Shown here piece by piece: positions 9,447-19,800 of a stretch of 64,000 nucleotides of DNA. Position 1 is the stretch's first letter, and every line of letters begins with the position of its first letter. Origin of the DNA: Holophagaceae bacterium (GTDB lineage Bacteria; Acidobacteriota; Holophagae; Holophagales; Holophagaceae); NCBI GenBank assembly GCA_016720465.1, contig JADKKO010000001.1, forward strand, positions 248,001 to 312,000. Reading direction: 5' to 3'. Made by a program: the position numbers and the translations under genes. Under the pieces are notes generated by a model. It made no database searches and was not told where the DNA came from. It worked only from the letters and a program-made list of their open reading frames with translations.

Positions 9447-9543
9447 GGTGCCTGGAGGGGAATCCCTCCATCATGCCACCGCGGCCCCTCAGGAGTTCGC
9501 TTTTGGCCAGGATTTTCCCTTCGCGGCCAGAGGCGATCTGGCT

Positions 9544-9549
9544 TAAAAT
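9544..9549 (+). promoter_or_regulatory. -10 element of the ahcY leader promoter
   Basis: TAAAAT lies just ahead of the SAH aptamer. Transcription starting about seven bases downstream would begin at about 9556, exactly at the first paired base of the riboswitch. No convincing -35 hexamer is seen at 17-18 bp spacing (TTCGCG or TCGCGG). Confidence 0.5.
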
Positions 9550-9556
9550 ACCTAAG

Positions 9557-9687
9557 TCCGAGGAGCGCTGCGAGGCAACTGTCCCAGGCTCGGATGCACC
9601 TGATCAACGGCGCTCACCTCACAACCCTGCCGGGGCTGGCGAATGGTGAGCGGGCCATCGCCTCCGGCTTTCAGAGCTTGAGGAGGC
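9557..9687 (+). promoter_or_regulatory. SAH riboswitch aptamer and expression platform
   Basis: The leader of ahcY matches the S-adenosylhomocysteine riboswitch. P1 is CCGAG (9558-9562) with CTCGG (9589-9593). The core GAGGAGCGCTGC and the AGGCTCGG strand follow the consensus, and a pseudoknot pairs GAGCGC (9563-9568) with GCGCTC (9610-9615). Downstream, CGCTCACC (9611-9618) can pair instead with GGTGAGCG (9645-9652). GGCGA-A-TGG (9638-9646) can pair with CCA-TCGCC (9655-9662). GCCTCC (9660-9665) can mask the ahcY Shine-Dalgarno through GGAGGC (9682-9687). These mutually exclusive helices imply a translational ON switch. SAH is toxic to methyltransferases and is the substrate of AhcY. Confidence 0.92.
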
Positions 9688-9692
9688 TTCGC

Positions 9693-11102
<1,410 letters not shown>

Positions 11103-11125
11103 AAGAGCTATGGGCCGTGAGCCAT

Positions 11126-11169
11126 GAGCTTTGAGGGCAGCAGAGAATTTTCTCTGCTGCCCTCAGCTC
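11126..11169. terminator. Large inverted repeat after ahcY, probable bidirectional terminator
   Basis: GAGGGCAGCAGAGAA (11133-11147) and its exact reverse complement (11150-11164) are separated by two bases. The stem extends through T11132-A11165 and, past a bulge, GAGC/GCTC. It sits between the convergent ahcY and lipoprotein genes. There is no immediate T-run, so intrinsic termination is likely but not certain. Confidence 0.6.
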
Positions 11170-11217
11170 CTCAGCTGCCCTCCGCGTGGTGTTTTTTCCT
11201 CGTTGCGAGCAGCCAGT

Positions 11218-11769
11218 TCAATTCGCCTTCATGAATTTCTCGTCGGTTCCCATCAGGATCCAATCGCGGCCCTGCTTCTGATAGGTGGCGTGGCGGTCCT
11301 TGGTCTCGCCGATCTTCACGCCCGGGTGCAGCGCTTCAAAGAGCTGGAACTGGGTGGTGGGTTTCACCAGGCGAACCTGGTAGGTGACCACGGCGCTGTT
11401 GCCCGCGGGGTCCAGGCGCGTGGCCCGCACGAACTCGGCTTCGGCGGCCTTCACCTGGAAGCCGCCGGAAGGGGATGGCATGGCGGTTTTCGGCGCGTTG
11501 GAATTCAACTGGTAGGTGAATTCCTCCCGGTTTCCCAGGTCCCTGCGCTGGATGGCGAACCAGCCGGTCCGGGCCAGGTTGTCATGGAGCAGCAGCAGCT
11601 TCTTGTGGGCGTCGCCACCTTTCTCCGCGGACACCTTGGCCGGCACGGGCACCATGACCATCACTGGATAGTCCTTCTTGATGTCGTTCTCGGCCTCGCG
11701 CTTTTGCAATTTGGAGGAACCGCAGGCCAGCAGGACGAGGACGACGGGTGCGAGCAGGACACGGCGCAT
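11218..11769 (-). CDS. Putative lipoprotein of unknown function
   Basis: A 183-residue protein with a type II signal peptide: MRRVLLAPVVLVLLACGSS, where the cysteine after LLA is the lipidation site. The mature part is probably periplasmic and attached to a membrane. It has no catalytic motif that I recognise. A segment around VVTYQVRLVKPTTQFQLFE reads like a beta-sheet domain. The gene converges on ahcY and diverges from larE, 41 bp away. The ATG at 11769 is preceded by a usable GGAG. The function is unknown. Confidence 0.75.
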   Translation of the reverse strand: MRRVLLAPVVLVLLACGSSKLQKREAENDIKKDYPVMVMVPVPAKVSAEKGGDAHKKLLLLHDNLARTGWFAIQRRDLGNREEFTYQLNSNAPKTAMPSPSGGFQVKAAEAEFVRATRLDPAGNSAVVTYQVRLVKPTTQFQLFEALHPGVKIGETKDRHATYQKQGRDWILMGTDEKFMKAN

Positions 11770-11810
11770 GGGATCTCCAGAGGTTTTGAAAATACTGCCA
11801 CACTTGGGAT

Positions 11811-12641
11811 ATGGATGACGCGCTTGCCCTTGAATCCAGCCTTCTGGACCTGTTGCGGACCCGCGTGGGATCGCGGCGGGCCCTGGTCTGCTTTTCGGGC
11901 GGCGTCGATTCCACCCTAGTGCTGGCGGCGTCCATCCGGGCTGGCCTCGACACCTTGGCCCTGCTTGCGGTGAGCCCCTCGCTCCCCCAGGCGGAGCGGG
12001 CCGAGGCCCATGCCCTGGCTGGCGAGATGGGAGCGGATTTGCAGGAACTTTCCACCGGGGAAACGGATCTCCCGGCCTACCGCGCCAATTCTGGGGACCG
12101 TTGCTACCACTGCAAGTCGACCCTCTACGGCGCCGCGGAAGCCGAGGCCCGCAGGCAGAATCTGGCCGGGGTCCTGCTGAACGGCACGCAATTGGATGAT
12201 CTTGGGGATGTGCGGCCGGGGCTGCGCGCAGCCTCGGAGCACGAGGTTTTCTCACCGCTGCTGGAGGCTGGATTCGACAAGGAGGCAGTACGCCGATTGG
12301 CCCGCCACTGGGGCCTTTCCAATGCCGACAAGGCCGCCGCGCCCTGTCTGGCCAGCCGGTTCCCGGTGGGGACCGAAGTGACGCCGGAGCGACTGCGGCA
12401 GGTGGAACAGGTGGAGGATTTCCTCCGCGCCCAGGGCCTCTGGCCCGCCCGGGCCCGCTGGCATGACAGTGTCGTCCGCCTTGAAATAGAACGGGACCTG
12501 ATTCACCGCGCCCTCGAAGAACCCCTGCGCACGGAATTGGAACGCGCCTGTTGGCGCGCGGGCTTCCGCTTCGTGGCCGTCGACCTGGCGGGCCTCCAGA
12601 GCGGGAGCCTGGCAAAGTCCCTGGTGGCCATCGCAAAATAG
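11811..12641 (+). CDS. larE: ATP-dependent sacrificial sulfur transferase LarE
   Basis: Builds the sulfur atoms of the nickel-pincer nucleotide (NPN) cofactor. It adenylates the carboxylates of pyridinium biscarboxylate mononucleotide and, in the single-cysteine type, gives up its own cysteine sulfur. The 276-residue product has the PP-loop pyrophosphatase motif SGGVDS (residues 29-34), a CYHCK pair (Cys98, Cys101) and PCLASRFP with Cys179, the position equivalent to the sacrificial Cys176 of Lactobacillus LarE. The conserved C-terminal block RWHDSVVRLEI is also present. It is followed 62 bp later by larB. The start at 11811 has GGGA just upstream. Generic tRNA-thiolating PP-loop enzymes lack the PCLASR block. 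Confidence 0.92.
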   Translation: MDDALALESSLLDLLRTRVGSRRALVCFSGGVDSTLVLAASIRAGLDTLALLAVSPSLPQAERAEAHALAGEMGADLQELSTGETDLPAYRANSGDRCYHCKSTLYGAAEAEARRQNLAGVLLNGTQLDDLGDVRPGLRAASEHEVFSPLLEAGFDKEAVRRLARHWGLSNADKAAAPCLASRFPVGTEVTPERLRQVEQVEDFLRAQGLWPARARWHDSVVRLEIERDLIHRALEEPLRTELERACWRAGFRFVAVDLAGLQSGSLAKSLVAIAK

Positions 12642-12703
12642 CGGTCCTATTGCTTTGAAGTGAATTTCACGGTTCTGTTTTCCATTTCAGATCGAGGTAG
12701 TTC

Positions 12704-13363
12704 GTGGATATTCGTTGGGACCATGAACGCGAGCAGCGGACGGGCATCCCGGAGGTTATTTTTTCCCGCGGCAAATCCCAGGAGCAGTTGGTCCGACTCT
12801 TCGAGGAAGCGCGCCAAAACCAGCGGATCCGCATCGCGACGCAGTTGACTGAAGTCCAAATGGATGCGCTGGCTCCCATGGCCGCCGTGGACAGGGCCAG
12901 CCGGACGGCGGTGCTCAATCCCCGGCCCATGAAAGATTTGCCCCCGGTCGGGCTTCTCACCGGGGGGACTGGGGACATTCCGGTGCTTCTGGAAGCCAAG
13001 GCCGTGCTGGATGCTTTGGGCTATCCGTCCAAATCGTTCTTCGATGTGGGCGTGGCGGGCCTGCACCGGCTCCACGGCGTGCTGGACGAACTCCGGGTCT
13101 GCCCCATCCTGTTGGTGGCGGCCGGCATGGAAGGCGCCCTTCCTTCGGTGGTCGCGGGCCTTGTGGATGCCCCTGTGATCGCGGTTCCCACCAGCGTCGG
13201 CGCTGGCATCAGCGTGGGGGGCACCGTGGCCCTGCATACCATGCTCGCCTCCTGCAGCCCAGGCATCGCCGTGGTCAACATCGACAACGGCTTCGGCGCC
13301 GCCTGCATGGCGATAAAATTTCTAAACAGAATGGGAACCGCGATTCACCGCGAACAAAATTAG
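12704..13363 (+). CDS. larB: Pyridinium-3,5-biscarboxylic acid mononucleotide synthase LarB
   Basis: Carboxylates and hydrolyses nicotinic acid adenine dinucleotide to the pyridinium biscarboxylate mononucleotide, the first step of nickel-pincer cofactor synthesis. The 219-residue length is slightly short for LarB. The C-terminal half is the AIR-carboxylase (PurE)-like domain with LLTGGTGDIPVLLEA, VAAGMEGALPSVVAGL and PVIAVPTSVGAG. The N-terminus has the typical GIPEVIFSRGKS. The start is GTG at 12704 after GAGGT; there is no in-frame ATG nearby. larC (nickel insertase) is not in the window and must lie elsewhere if the pathway is complete. The 62-bp gap after larE shows no terminator. Confidence 0.9.
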   Translation: MDIRWDHEREQRTGIPEVIFSRGKSQEQLVRLFEEARQNQRIRIATQLTEVQMDALAPMAAVDRASRTAVLNPRPMKDLPPVGLLTGGTGDIPVLLEAKAVLDALGYPSKSFFDVGVAGLHRLHGVLDELRVCPILLVAAGMEGALPSVVAGLVDAPVIAVPTSVGAGISVGGTVALHTMLASCSPGIAVVNIDNGFGAACMAIKFLNRMGTAIHREQN

Positions 13364-13401
13364 TCGACCTTGTCGAAGGCTCCGCTGGTGTGATCCTTCT
13401 C

Positions 13402-13479
13402 CTCGACCCTCGACCCTCGACCCTCGACCCTCGACCCTCGACCCTCGACCCTCGACCCTCGACCCTCGACCCTCGACCC
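13402..13479. repeat. Heptanucleotide tandem repeat (CTCGACC), about 11 copies
   Basis: Eleven uninterrupted copies of CTCGACC fill the gap between larB and the next minus-strand gene, and end 3 bp from that gene's stop codon. The period of 7 keeps all three frames open, which makes spurious long ORFs. The copies are exact, so the copy number is likely to vary between strains. Confidence 0.95.
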
Positions 13480-13482
13480 GCC

Positions 13483-14118
13483 TCAGCGCACGGGTTGCGG
13501 CGTGGGCAGGGCCGGGAAGGTCTTTTCCTTCACCGGGTCCAGGATTTCACCATCCTTCACCAGGATGTCGGCGGCCATGCCGTAGCCGCCCGGCTCGAAG
13601 TCGGTTCCCAGGCAGCAGAACTGGTAGTGGTCGAGCTTGGTGTTGAACCGTTGGCTCAACTTGCCCCGGCGATCCGTGACGTCTTCGATGGGCACGCCCA
13701 CGAAAGCGCGGTAGGCGAAGGGATGGCCCCAGGGCGCCAGAGGCGCGGATTCGAGGTATTCCGGCACCAGGTCCATGAGGCTGCTCGGATACTCGCCCTT
13801 TTTGGTGTTGTATCGCTTGAGCGCATCGATGACCCGCTTCACCGTGGTTTTGACCTCCTGCTGCCGCTGGGCCAGATCTTTTTTCTGCAGCGCGTCGATT
13901 TGATAAATATCTCTCCTGGCTTTGGTGGCGGCCTCGGAGTCCGGGAACTGCTTGACGATCTGATCCATCATCAGGCGGGCCGCGTCACCCTGGCCGGCCT
14001 GGTTCTTCTGGATCGCATCCTCGTAGAGATGGGTTGGCAGACGCGGATCTTCGCTGTTGCCGCAGCCAAGGGCAAGCAGCAACAGGATGGGCAGGGTGTA
14101 GGAAGGTTTCCGCGACAT
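13483..14118 (-). CDS. Lipoprotein with TPR-like and pseudopilin-like regions
   Basis: A 211-residue protein with a lipoprotein signal peptide (ILLLLALGCGNS, lipidated Cys). The first part of the mature protein, with EDAIQKNQAGQGDAARLMMD and VKQFPDSEAATKARRDI, reads like one TPR pair. The second part, RVIDALKRYNTKKGEYPSSL followed by PWGHPFAYR, resembles the C-terminal globular region of type II secretion GspG pseudopilins, which has the same YxxxxGxYP pattern. The pilin N-terminal helix is absent, so this is not a pilin. The ATG at 14118 was chosen because the signal peptide begins there; the open frame upstream overlaps udk. The function is unknown. Confidence 0.7.
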   Translation of the reverse strand: MSRKPSYTLPILLLLALGCGNSEDPRLPTHLYEDAIQKNQAGQGDAARLMMDQIVKQFPDSEAATKARRDIYQIDALQKKDLAQRQQEVKTTVKRVIDALKRYNTKKGEYPSSLMDLVPEYLESAPLAPWGHPFAYRAFVGVPIEDVTDRRGKLSQRFNTKLDHYQFCCLGTDFEPGGYGMAADILVKDGEILDPVKEKTFPALPTPQPVR

Positions 14119-14298
14119 GGCGAATCCAGCATACGGTGCGCCCCGCCCCATGGCAATGAAGGCGCGTCCGCCTGCAAGGCAGGTACGATTGGAGCTGGAC
14201 CGAGGGGCGGGCGCAGCCGGCCGCGAAGTCGAAGGTCCCGGGGGCCCGGCGGGCAAAGCGCGCATGCGGAACTCCCCGGCAACATGTCAGGGGGAGCG

Positions 14299-14970
14299 AT
14301 GCAGGATCATCCGTGGCTGGTGGGAATCGTCGGGGGGTCCGGAAGCGGGAAGACCGCCGTCGCCAACGAGCTGGTGCGCCGCATCCGCAAGGGTTGGGCG
14401 AGTTCCGGGAAGGGGGCGGGCATCGGCTCGCTGCTGCTGGATATGGACGCCTACTACGCGCCGCTGGATGTGGTGAAGGCGCGCTTCGGCGACCAGCCCA
14501 TCAATTGGGACCATCCCCACGCCTTCGACCTGGAATTGATGGCCACCCACATGGCCGCCCTCCGCCGCAAGGAACCCATCCGGAAACCCATCTACGACTT
14601 CGCCATCAGCGACCGGACCGGGTTCGGCCCCTCGCTGCCACCCCAGCCGGTGGTGATCCTGGAAGGCCTGCTGCTCCTCGCCCTGCCGGAGCTGCGGGAA
14701 CAGCTAGATGTGAAGATCTTCGTGGACACGGACGCCGATATCCGCATCCTGCGCCGCATCCGCCGGGACACCAAGGAACGGGGGCGCACCCTGGACAGCG
14801 TGATGGAACAATACGAGCAGAGCGTGCGGCCCATGCACCTGGAATTCGTGGAACCCAGCAAACGCTGGGCGGATCTCATCGTCCCCACGGGCGTGGAAAA
14901 CCGCCGGGCCCTGGAGATGATCACGCACCACATCCTGGGCCGCATCCACTCGGTGGCGGAGAAAGCCTGA
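14299..14970 (+). CDS. udk: Uridine kinase
   Basis: Phosphorylates uridine and cytidine to the monophosphates (pyrimidine salvage, cytoplasm). The product is 223 residues. It has the P-loop VGIVGGSGSGKTAVAN near residue 10, the lid region with MDAYYAPLD and NWDHPHAFD, PIYDFAISDRT, and the Walker B-like VVILEGLLLLALPEL. DRRIRRD is replaced by RRIRRDTKERGRTLDSV. These are the standard Udk/PRK-family blocks. The second ATG (14299) is chosen over 14284 because AGGGGGAG precedes it at ideal distance. The next gene starts one base after its stop, so the two are probably translationally coupled. Confidence 0.9.
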   Translation: MQDHPWLVGIVGGSGSGKTAVANELVRRIRKGWASSGKGAGIGSLLLDMDAYYAPLDVVKARFGDQPINWDHPHAFDLELMATHMAALRRKEPIRKPIYDFAISDRTGFGPSLPPQPVVILEGLLLLALPELREQLDVKIFVDTDADIRILRRIRRDTKERGRTLDSVMEQYEQSVRPMHLEFVEPSKRWADLIVPTGVENRRALEMITHHILGRIHSVAEKA

Positions 14971-14971
14971 C

Positions 14972-15577
14972 ATGCGGCTCCTGGCCCGGCATTCCGAAGG
15001 ATTCGATCCGGGCGCGCCGTGGATCGAGGGGGATGTGAGCACCCGGCAGGACTCCCGGCTCTTCAAGCAGATGGTGGCCCGCCGCACTTCGCCCCACACG
15101 GGCCGAGAGCACGCCTTCTACCGCCTGCAGGGCCCTGACTGGGTGAATGTCATCGCCTTCACCGGGGACCTGGAATTGGTGATGGTGGAGCAATACCGGC
15201 ACGGCATCGATGAGGCCACCTTCGAGATTCCCGGCGGCTGTTGCGATCCCGGCGAGGATCCGCTGGAGGCGGCCAAGCGCGAGCTGGTGGAGGAATCGGG
15301 CTTTACGGCTGACCGCTGGATTCCGCTGGGAAGCTGCACGCCCAACCCGGCCACCCAGACCAACCGCGCCCACACTTTCCTAGCCTTGGAATGCCAGGCC
15401 ACCGCGGACCTGAAGCTGGATCCGGCCGAGGAAATCCAGGTATGGGCCTTCTCCTGGAAGGAACTTGAGGAGTGCCTGCGGAGCGGCAAAATCCACCATG
15501 CGCTCGTGCTCACGGCCTTTTTGAAGCTGCAGTATTGGAATGGCTGGCCGGAACTGAGGGCCCGCCTGGAGGCATGA
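14972..15577 (+). CDS. NUDIX hydrolase, ADP-ribose pyrophosphatase-like
   Basis: A 201-residue NUDIX enzyme, probably hydrolysing ADP-ribose or a related nucleoside diphosphate sugar. The Nudix box is complete: GCCDPGEDPLEAAKRELVEE followed by SGF, with the glutamates that bind Mg2+. The preceding VEQYRHGIDEATFEIPGG is the pattern of the ADP-ribose pyrophosphatase group, where the Arg and the glutamate-rich strand contact the substrate. The start is one base after the udk stop. Pairing with udk suggests a nucleotide housekeeping role, but the exact substrate is not readable from sequence. Confidence 0.87.
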   Translation: MRLLARHSEGFDPGAPWIEGDVSTRQDSRLFKQMVARRTSPHTGREHAFYRLQGPDWVNVIAFTGDLELVMVEQYRHGIDEATFEIPGGCCDPGEDPLEAAKRELVEESGFTADRWIPLGSCTPNPATQTNRAHTFLALECQATADLKLDPAEEIQVWAFSWKELEECLRSGKIHHALVLTAFLKLQYWNGWPELRARLEA

Positions 15578-15609
15578 ATCTTAAAGGGCACATTTTTTCC
15601 GAGGCATCC

Positions 15610-16797
15610 ATGAACCCAAATTTCCTGAACCACCTCCGCGCCGAAGCAGAGAAACTCCGCGAGGCAGGGCTCTTCAAGACCGAGCGCGTGATCTCCAGCG
15701 CCCAAGGCGCCCGCATCATGGCCAACGGCCGGCCCGTGATGAACCTCTGCGCGAACAACTACCTCGGCCTTTCAAACCATCCGGCGCTCGTCGAAGCCAG
15801 CAAGAAGGCGCTGGATTCCCGTGGTTTCGGGATGTCCTCGGTGCGCTTCATCTGCGGCACCCAGGACGTCCACAAAGAACTGGAAGCCAAGCTCAGCGCC
15901 TTCCTCGGCATGGAGGACACACAGCTCTATTCGAGCTGCTTCGATGCCAACGGCGGTGTGTTCGAGGCCCTTTTGGGCGAAGAGGACGCCCTCATCAGCG
16001 ATGCGCTCAACCACGCTTCCATCATCGACGGCATCCGCCTTTCAAAAGCGCAACGCTACCGCTACGCCAACTCCGACATGGCGGACCTCAAGACAAAATT
16101 GAAGGAAGCGGACGGTGCCCGCTTCAAGCTCGTGGTCACCGACGGCGTGTTTTCCATGGATGGCTACATCGCCAAACTTCCAGCCATCTGCGACCTCGCG
16201 GAAAAGCATGGCGCCATGGTGATGGTGGATGACAGCCACGCGGTCGGTTTCATGGGCGAAAAAGGCCGCGGCACCCACGAGCACTGCGGCGTCATGGGCC
16301 GTGTGGACATCCTCAGCGGCACCCTAGGCAAGGCGTTGGGCGGGGCCAGCGGCGGCTACATTTCCTCGAAGAAGGAGATCATCGAGTGGCTGCGCCAGAA
16401 GGCGCGCCCTTACCTCTTTTCCAATTCCCTCGCCCCCGCCATCACCGCGGCAAGCATCGCCGCATTGGACCTGCTGGACAATGGCGATGATCTCCGCCGC
16501 CGCCTGCGCGCCAATGCTGCGCATTTCCGCTCCGGCATGAGCAAGCTCGGCTTCCGCCTCCTGCCCGGCGAGCATCCCATCATCCCGGTCATGCTCGGCG
16601 ATGCGGCCCTCGCCCAGTCCATGGCCAACGCGCTGCTGGATGAGGGAGTTTACGTCATCGGCTTCTTCTTCCCCGTCGTTCCGAAAGGCGAAGCCCGCAT
16701 CCGCACCCAGATGAGCGCCGGGCATTCGACGGCGGATCTTGATTTCGCCATCGCAGCGTTCGAGAAGGTGGGACGGAACGTGGGTGTGATTCAATAG
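15610..16797 (+). CDS. kbl: Glycine C-acetyltransferase (2-amino-3-ketobutyrate CoA ligase)
   Basis: PLP enzyme that cleaves 2-amino-3-oxobutyrate with CoA to glycine and acetyl-CoA, the second step of threonine degradation after threonine dehydrogenase. At 395 residues it matches E. coli Kbl in length. It has MNLCANNYLGLSNHP, FGMSSVRFICGTQDVHKELE, DDSHAVGFMGEKGRGTHEHC and the PLP-lysine block GTLGKALGGASGGY, the last two distinguishing it from other alpha-oxoamine synthases. ATG at 15610 has GAGG upstream; a second ATG at 15574 is possible. The partner tdh lies 4.4 kb downstream on the same strand, separated by an opposite-strand gene. The stop is only 9 bp from that gene's stop. Confidence 0.94.
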   Translation: MNPNFLNHLRAEAEKLREAGLFKTERVISSAQGARIMANGRPVMNLCANNYLGLSNHPALVEASKKALDSRGFGMSSVRFICGTQDVHKELEAKLSAFLGMEDTQLYSSCFDANGGVFEALLGEEDALISDALNHASIIDGIRLSKAQRYRYANSDMADLKTKLKEADGARFKLVVTDGVFSMDGYIAKLPAICDLAEKHGAMVMVDDSHAVGFMGEKGRGTHEHCGVMGRVDILSGTLGKALGGASGGYISSKKEIIEWLRQKARPYLFSNSLAPAITAASIAALDLLDNGDDLRRRLRANAAHFRSGMSKLGFRLLPGEHPIIPVMLGDAALAQSMANALLDEGVYVIGFFFPVVPKGEARIRTQMSAGHSTADLDFAIAAFEKVGRNVGVIQ

Positions 16798-16806
16798 GCC
16801 GCGGAA

Positions 16807-19800
16807 TTAAAGCTTCACACCAAGCGCAACCATGCGTTTTTGGGAGAGGGCGAAGCAAGATGTTTCATCAGATTCCTCCTTTTTCTTATCTTTTACCCTG
16901 CGATAACACTGGATAGCAGCATCTGTCTCATTGAGCTTTTCTGCGATGCGGCCCAGAACGAACCACTCATTTCCGCCGGGCTCTTCGAGGCCTTGGGCGG
17001 ACATCTCCAACCACAGCGTGTCCCTAGCTTCTGTAGTTCGGTCCAGCTCGGCCAGCACTGCTGCGAGTGTGTGCTGAGAGGAAGCATGAATTCGGAGCTG
17101 CAAGGAGTGACGGATTGTCTCCAATGTCGCGTTATTCACCTCCTGGCGGGCCACTTGGTCCCAGGCTAGGCTATTGAATTCTTCGGCGCTGGCAGTCCCA
17201 TTGTTGATCATGGATTGGAGCATTCGGTTCCACTCTTCTCGTTTACCCATGGAATGCAGGGTATTCACCTTGAATTGCAGCAGACGCTGGTCTTCGGGGA
17301 ACTTTGTCAAGCGGCGATCAAGAATTTCAATGACTGCATCCCATCGATGTTGGGCGGCTAGCATTCCCATCAAGAGCTTGCTGGCGCTTTCCGATTCCGG
17401 GTAGGCATCAGTGAGCTTACGAGCGTGAAGCTCAGCCACCTTCCAGTCCTCTCGAGCGGCGTAGGCGAAGGTAAGCGGCAGATCAAAGCGTGCCTTAGCA
17501 GCCTTGTCCTGGGCCTTTCTTTGTGACTCTTCCAAAATCTGGATCTGACCCCCATCCTCCTTTTCAAACGCCATCAACGCTGCGGCGGCGACCCTAATTT
17601 CCTCAGCGCTTCCTTCATTGCCTCGGGTCCAGAATCGAGCAAATGGATGGCCTTCGATCGGATCGTCACCACTTCCTAATTTGATCTGTTCACGGATTCG
17701 GTTTAAGCAGATTCGAGCACCAACAAGGTCTCCAAGCCCCAGCAATCGCAACGTCTCAATACCGTAACTGCCTCTCGCTGAGTCCATCACTGCGATGCGG
17801 TATGAATTGTCTTCCTTCACCACATAGAGGATTTCCTCGCTGTTGCCAGCCTGGTTGGAACCTTGGATCGTGATTCGATAACCTTTGGTGTCGTCACCAT
17901 CCAAGGTATAGGGAACCACGGTGAGGGCGAAATCAAGGGCTATCTCCTTTGACACGCCTTTGGATTGCAGGGAATTGAACGCTGTTAGGATGGCCTGCCT
18001 AAAGCTGTTCTTATCGGCCGTGGCGTTCAGCAGTGTCGCAAAGGGGGTCGTGAAGAAAGGCCCGATCTGCGCAAGGCTCTCCTCCCCCGAGAGGGCCGCT
18101 TTCAGGTACTCCTTCACGACACTGCGCGGGTCGGATGGATCCAGTTTCACGGTCTCCCACCTACGCACCTTATTAAGGACTTCCACGCGGGCTTGAGTCT
18201 GGGTGGCGCTTTCGGTTCCCTTACTTCCTTCATTCAACATTGCAGCGGCCTCGGGGTAATAGCGCAACTGAACCAATGTTTCACCAACCGAGAGCAGTGT
18301 GGTCTTACGGGCGTTCGAGTCTGGCAGCAATTCCGCGGCTTCCCTCATGGCCTGATCTTGGCCCTTGTAAAGCAAGGTGGAAAGGATGAGCCAAGTGTTC
18401 TTGTGGGCACCCTTAAAGGATTTTTCGGCGAAAGCGTGTGCCTCCTCGAAACGTCCTGTGCGAACCAGCAGGATCTGTATATTCGGATTCATGTCTTCCA
18501 CCTTCAGCTCAGCCTGGACCACTCGGTATTCCTTTAAGGCTTCTTCCAAGTGAGCGCCCTTGCCGTACCGCAAGCCTGCATGATTGTATTCCAGCAGGAT
18601 TGCCATCTCGGCCCGGCAAGTCCATTCCTTAGGATCCAACTCGATGGCCTTGCGGTATTCGCGCAATGCGCCTTCCGGGTCCCATCCTTTTGCGAACCTT
18701 TGACTGATCAGGTTGTGCTGCAATACCCAGGCAAGAGTCTTATGGGCATAGATGGATCGCGGTTCGAGTAGAACTGCTTCCTGGGCGGCGCCTCGGGCCG
18801 CCTCGCCAAGCCCAGAGGCGAGGAAGGCTCTAGCCAGGTGAATGAGCGGGCCGGATTTATTCGGTTCCAGTTTGGCAAATTTTCGAGCCGAGGCGACGGC
18901 CTCTTTTACGCGATCCGCTGCAAGGTGTGTTTCCACTTCCTGACCGAAGATCAGGGTAACGACAGATTTGTTCTCGAATGTTTTCAAGAATTCCCGGGCT
19001 TGATTAACCTCCTCGGCGGTCCATCGTCGTTTCAAGCATTCCAAGCGGAAATTGGCCAAATACTCGCCGGAAGCGCCCTCCTTGTAGGTTTCGATGAGTG
19101 TGGCTGCGCCTATCTTGAAGGTGGAGTCTGGCGGATTAGCAGTGATCCGATAGCCTGACGGGGCGACCAGCCTGTATTTCCATTCACGTGTGGAGAGATT
19201 GGGATATTTTAGGTCGGATTTCCGAGGCCGGGAGCTCGAGTCGGTTTCTTTTTCTTCATTATCGTCAAATGCTGGTTGAGCGCGGATGATGGAGCTAAGG
19301 TTGGAAACCAGAGGCCAACGATTGATATTGGTCACCGCACTCTGGAAATCGGTGACCGCAACACCCGCCTCCAAGGCCTCGAGTTTCAAGGTGAATGGTT
19401 GGTTGAGGTCGCTTCGGATCCCCGGCTCCAATAGCCCCAGGTCCTTGGCAACGTATTGGTCCTTCACATATTTCTTTATGGACTCTCGAAATTTTTTCGG
19501 GTCATCGGCGCCTGCGATATTCCTCAATTCCAGTTCCCCGGAACCACTTCCGTAGCTGGTCTCGACGATTCGTGCTTTGCCATGATCCGCGAAAAAGATT
19601 TCTCTAGTTTCCCAGATCGCATTCTTTTCCGGTTGTTCTGGGGTGGTGATCAAGCCAACTGTTTCTGTCGCCGCCACCAACACGCGCCGACCTTGGTCGG
19701 CTTCGGGCAGTTCTCCTGCACGGGCGAATTCATGAGTAGGATCAATCCACACGGGTTTGTCATTCGCGGATGCGGCGGGCACATAGACGATGGCGTGATC

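Noticed and set aside
9303..9692. N-terminal extension of ahcY
   Set aside because: The open frame runs through the riboswitch and promoter, and AGGAGG precedes the ATG at 9693, where the family begins.
13402..13479. Possible CRISPR array
   Set aside because: The units are 7 bp with no spacers, so it is a simple tandem repeat.
13390..14298. N-terminal extension of uridine kinase, with STLDPRP repeats
   Set aside because: The frame is open only because the 7-bp array has no stop codon. It runs antisense to the lipoprotein gene, and udk begins at 14299 with a strong Shine-Dalgarno.
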